DNA of 64,000 nucleotides from Thermincola carboxydiphila (GTDB lineage Bacteria; Bacillota; Thermincolia; Thermincolales; UBA2595): NCBI GenBank assembly GCA_016841045.1, contig JAENZX010000001.1, positions 329,541 to 393,540 of the forward strand, read 5' to 3'. Shown piece by piece: positions 62,913 to 64,000 of this stretch (position 1 is its first letter; each line of letters starts with the position of its first letter). The notes under the pieces were generated by a model. It saw only the letters and a program-made list of their open reading frames with translations, ran no database searches and was not told where the DNA came from. The position numbers and the translations under genes were made by a program.

Positions 62913-62956
62913 AAACCCAAGCCCGTCGAAATCGGCAGGCTTGGGTTTTCTTTAGT
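62913..62956. terminator. Terminator between uracil permease and BldC-like gene
   Basis: AAACCCAAGCCCGTCGA / TCGGCAGGCTTGGGTTT-type stem, T-rich on both sides. A second perfect palindrome, AATTGCACTCGAGAGTGCAATT variant, lies at 62976-62997. Confidence 0.85.
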
Positions 62957-63007
62957 GTATGAAATGCTTCCAAAATTGCACTCGAGAGTGCAATTATTCA
63001 GCGGTAA

Positions 63008-64000
63008 TTATTCAGCTTCGTCTAATATTTCTTCGTTATTGATCATGTTCAGTTTTTCAGCTGCGTAGAAAACCAAACTAAGCACCATTCCGACAATACT
63101 TGCGAGTGCCATACCTTTGAGGCTGTAGCCATGAATGTAGACAGCAACGCCCGAAAGTCCCGTGATAAGCACTACTGATGTGAGGGCAAGATTTACGGAT
63201 TTTGAGTAGTCAACCTTTGCTTCTACAAGGAGTCTTATACCTGAGGCTGCAATCATGCCGTAGAGCAGGAAGCTGACGCCGCCTATGACCGCCCACGGAA
63301 TTGAGTTGATGACATATGCAACCGGCGCAATGAACGCGATGATTGCGGAAATTACAGCTGCTCCTCCGATAACCCACACGCTGTAAACTCTTGTAATAGC
63401 CATAACGCCGATGTTCTCGCCATAAGTAGTTGTCGGTACAGAGCCGACCAGGCCGGAAAGGGTAGTGGAAACACCGTCTGCGAACATTGTACGGTGCAGA
63501 CCCGGATTTTTAATGAGATCACGTTCAACGATTTTGCTTGTGACAAGCTGATGGCCGATATGCTCGGAAATGACAACGATTACCGCCGGAAGTATCATAA
63601 GAACTGCATTCCACTGAAACACCGGTGTGGTAAAATGCGGAACAGTAAATATGTCGGAAAGGCCGTTTATGCCCGCGAACTGTGAGAAATCACACAGCTT
63701 TTTTGCGCCTTCGCCAAGAACCCAAGTGTAATCGATGATTATTGCTGTTAAATAACCCACAATGATCGCTGTAAGAATCGGAATGACAGAAAAGAACTTT
63801 TTGAACATTACCGAACCAAGGACAGCCGTACCGAGGGTTACTATGAACACAATTACGTTTCTCATATCAATGCTGTCGCCGATAACACCTGCACCGCTCG
63901 CTGCGGTTCCGGCAAGTTCAAGACCGATAAGTGCGACAACCGCACCCATTGCGGCAGGCGGCATTACAATATCAACCCATCTTGTACCGAACAACTTAAC
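63008..64000 (-). CDS. uraA: Uracil/xanthine permease, N-terminus outside window
   Basis: At least 331 codons, open through the right edge. NCS2 family: ATTYGENIGVMAITRVYS-type motif here as TTTYGENIGVMAITRV, VISEHIGHQLVTSKI with the conserved Glu, about ten membrane helices. Family length is about 420, so about 100 residues are missing. Imports uracil with protons. Slightly more G/C-rich codons than neighbours, possibly acquired. Confidence 0.92.
   Translation of the reverse strand, partial: VKLFGTRWVDIVMPPAAMGAVVALIGLELAGTAASGAGVIGDSIDMRNVIVFIVTLGTAVLGSVMFKKFFSVIPILTAIIVGYLTAIIIDYTWVLGEGAKKLCDFSQFAGINGLSDIFTVPHFTTPVFQWNAVLMILPAVIVVISEHIGHQLVTSKIVERDLIKNPGLHRTMFADGVSTTLSGLVGSVPTTTYGENIGVMAITRVYSVWVIGGAAVISAIIAFIAPVAYVINSIPWAVIGGVSFLLYGMIAASGIRLLVEAKVDYSKSVNLALTSVVLITGLSGVAVYIHGYSLKGMALASIVGMVLSLVFYAAEKLNMINNEEILDEAE

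Overview
The window looks like chromosome of an anaerobic, Sec-using Gram-positive bacterium of the class Clostridia (Peptococcaceae-like). The signs are strong AGGAGG ribosome sites, frequent GTG/TTG starts, RNase J, DUF134 and NifX/MinD-type Fe-S proteins, a c-di-GMP-I riboswitch, many ferredoxin-type proteins and an anaerobic aromatic-acid operon. No tRNA, rRNA, CRISPR array or transposase was recognised. Nearly all genes lie on the minus strand in long, tightly spaced operons.

Layout. 1-447: tail of an aryl-alcohol-type dehydrogenase. 530-5165: chemotaxis receptor, CheW and a GGDEF/HD-GYP c-di-GMP enzyme, all behind a c-di-GMP-I riboswitch with its own terminator. 5319-8061: two-component pair. 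8311-9754: Fe-S protein and tautomerase. 10149-11642: exported triheme cytochrome with an in-frame UGA. 11799-15826: NifX/MinD-ATPase/DUF134 cluster resembling the orange-protein (ORP) complex genes, with two gene remnants. 16061-20263: copper island (Met/His-rich exported protein, two small membrane proteins, CopA, CsoR). 20357-28104: an eleven-gene minus-strand operon behind a CsoR-box-like promoter and a leader with a short ORF and a terminator. It includes Lgt, a spermidine-synthase-like membrane protein, DUF2318, a second CsoR, a rhodanese lipoprotein and a MerT-like protein with an in-frame UGA in a CxxU motif. 28280-33135: cell-envelope and general enzymes. 33275-36550: membrane selenoprotein candidate, CGGC protein, NapH-like ferredoxin and divergent LysR regulator. 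37291-48296: 4-hydroxybenzoate-type operon (CoA ligase, three-subunit 4-hydroxybenzoyl-CoA reductase, branched-chain-type ABC importer, TetR regulator). 48654-53454: RND efflux pump with MarR. 53667-57344: aminotransferase and amino-acid ABC importer whose binding protein is circularly permuted. 58172-64000: prfC, a small operon downstream of RNase J, a BldC/excisionase-like DNA-binding protein and a partial uracil permease.

The main result is three genes that continue in frame through a UGA, each followed at the right distance by a bacterial SECIS-like hairpin: a MerT-like protein (CxxU), a polytopic membrane protein and a triheme cytochrome. Conventional gene calling would truncate or split all three. 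The MerT-like one sits inside the CsoR-controlled operon, which I consider the best candidate here for an undescribed extracytoplasmic thiol/metal handling system.
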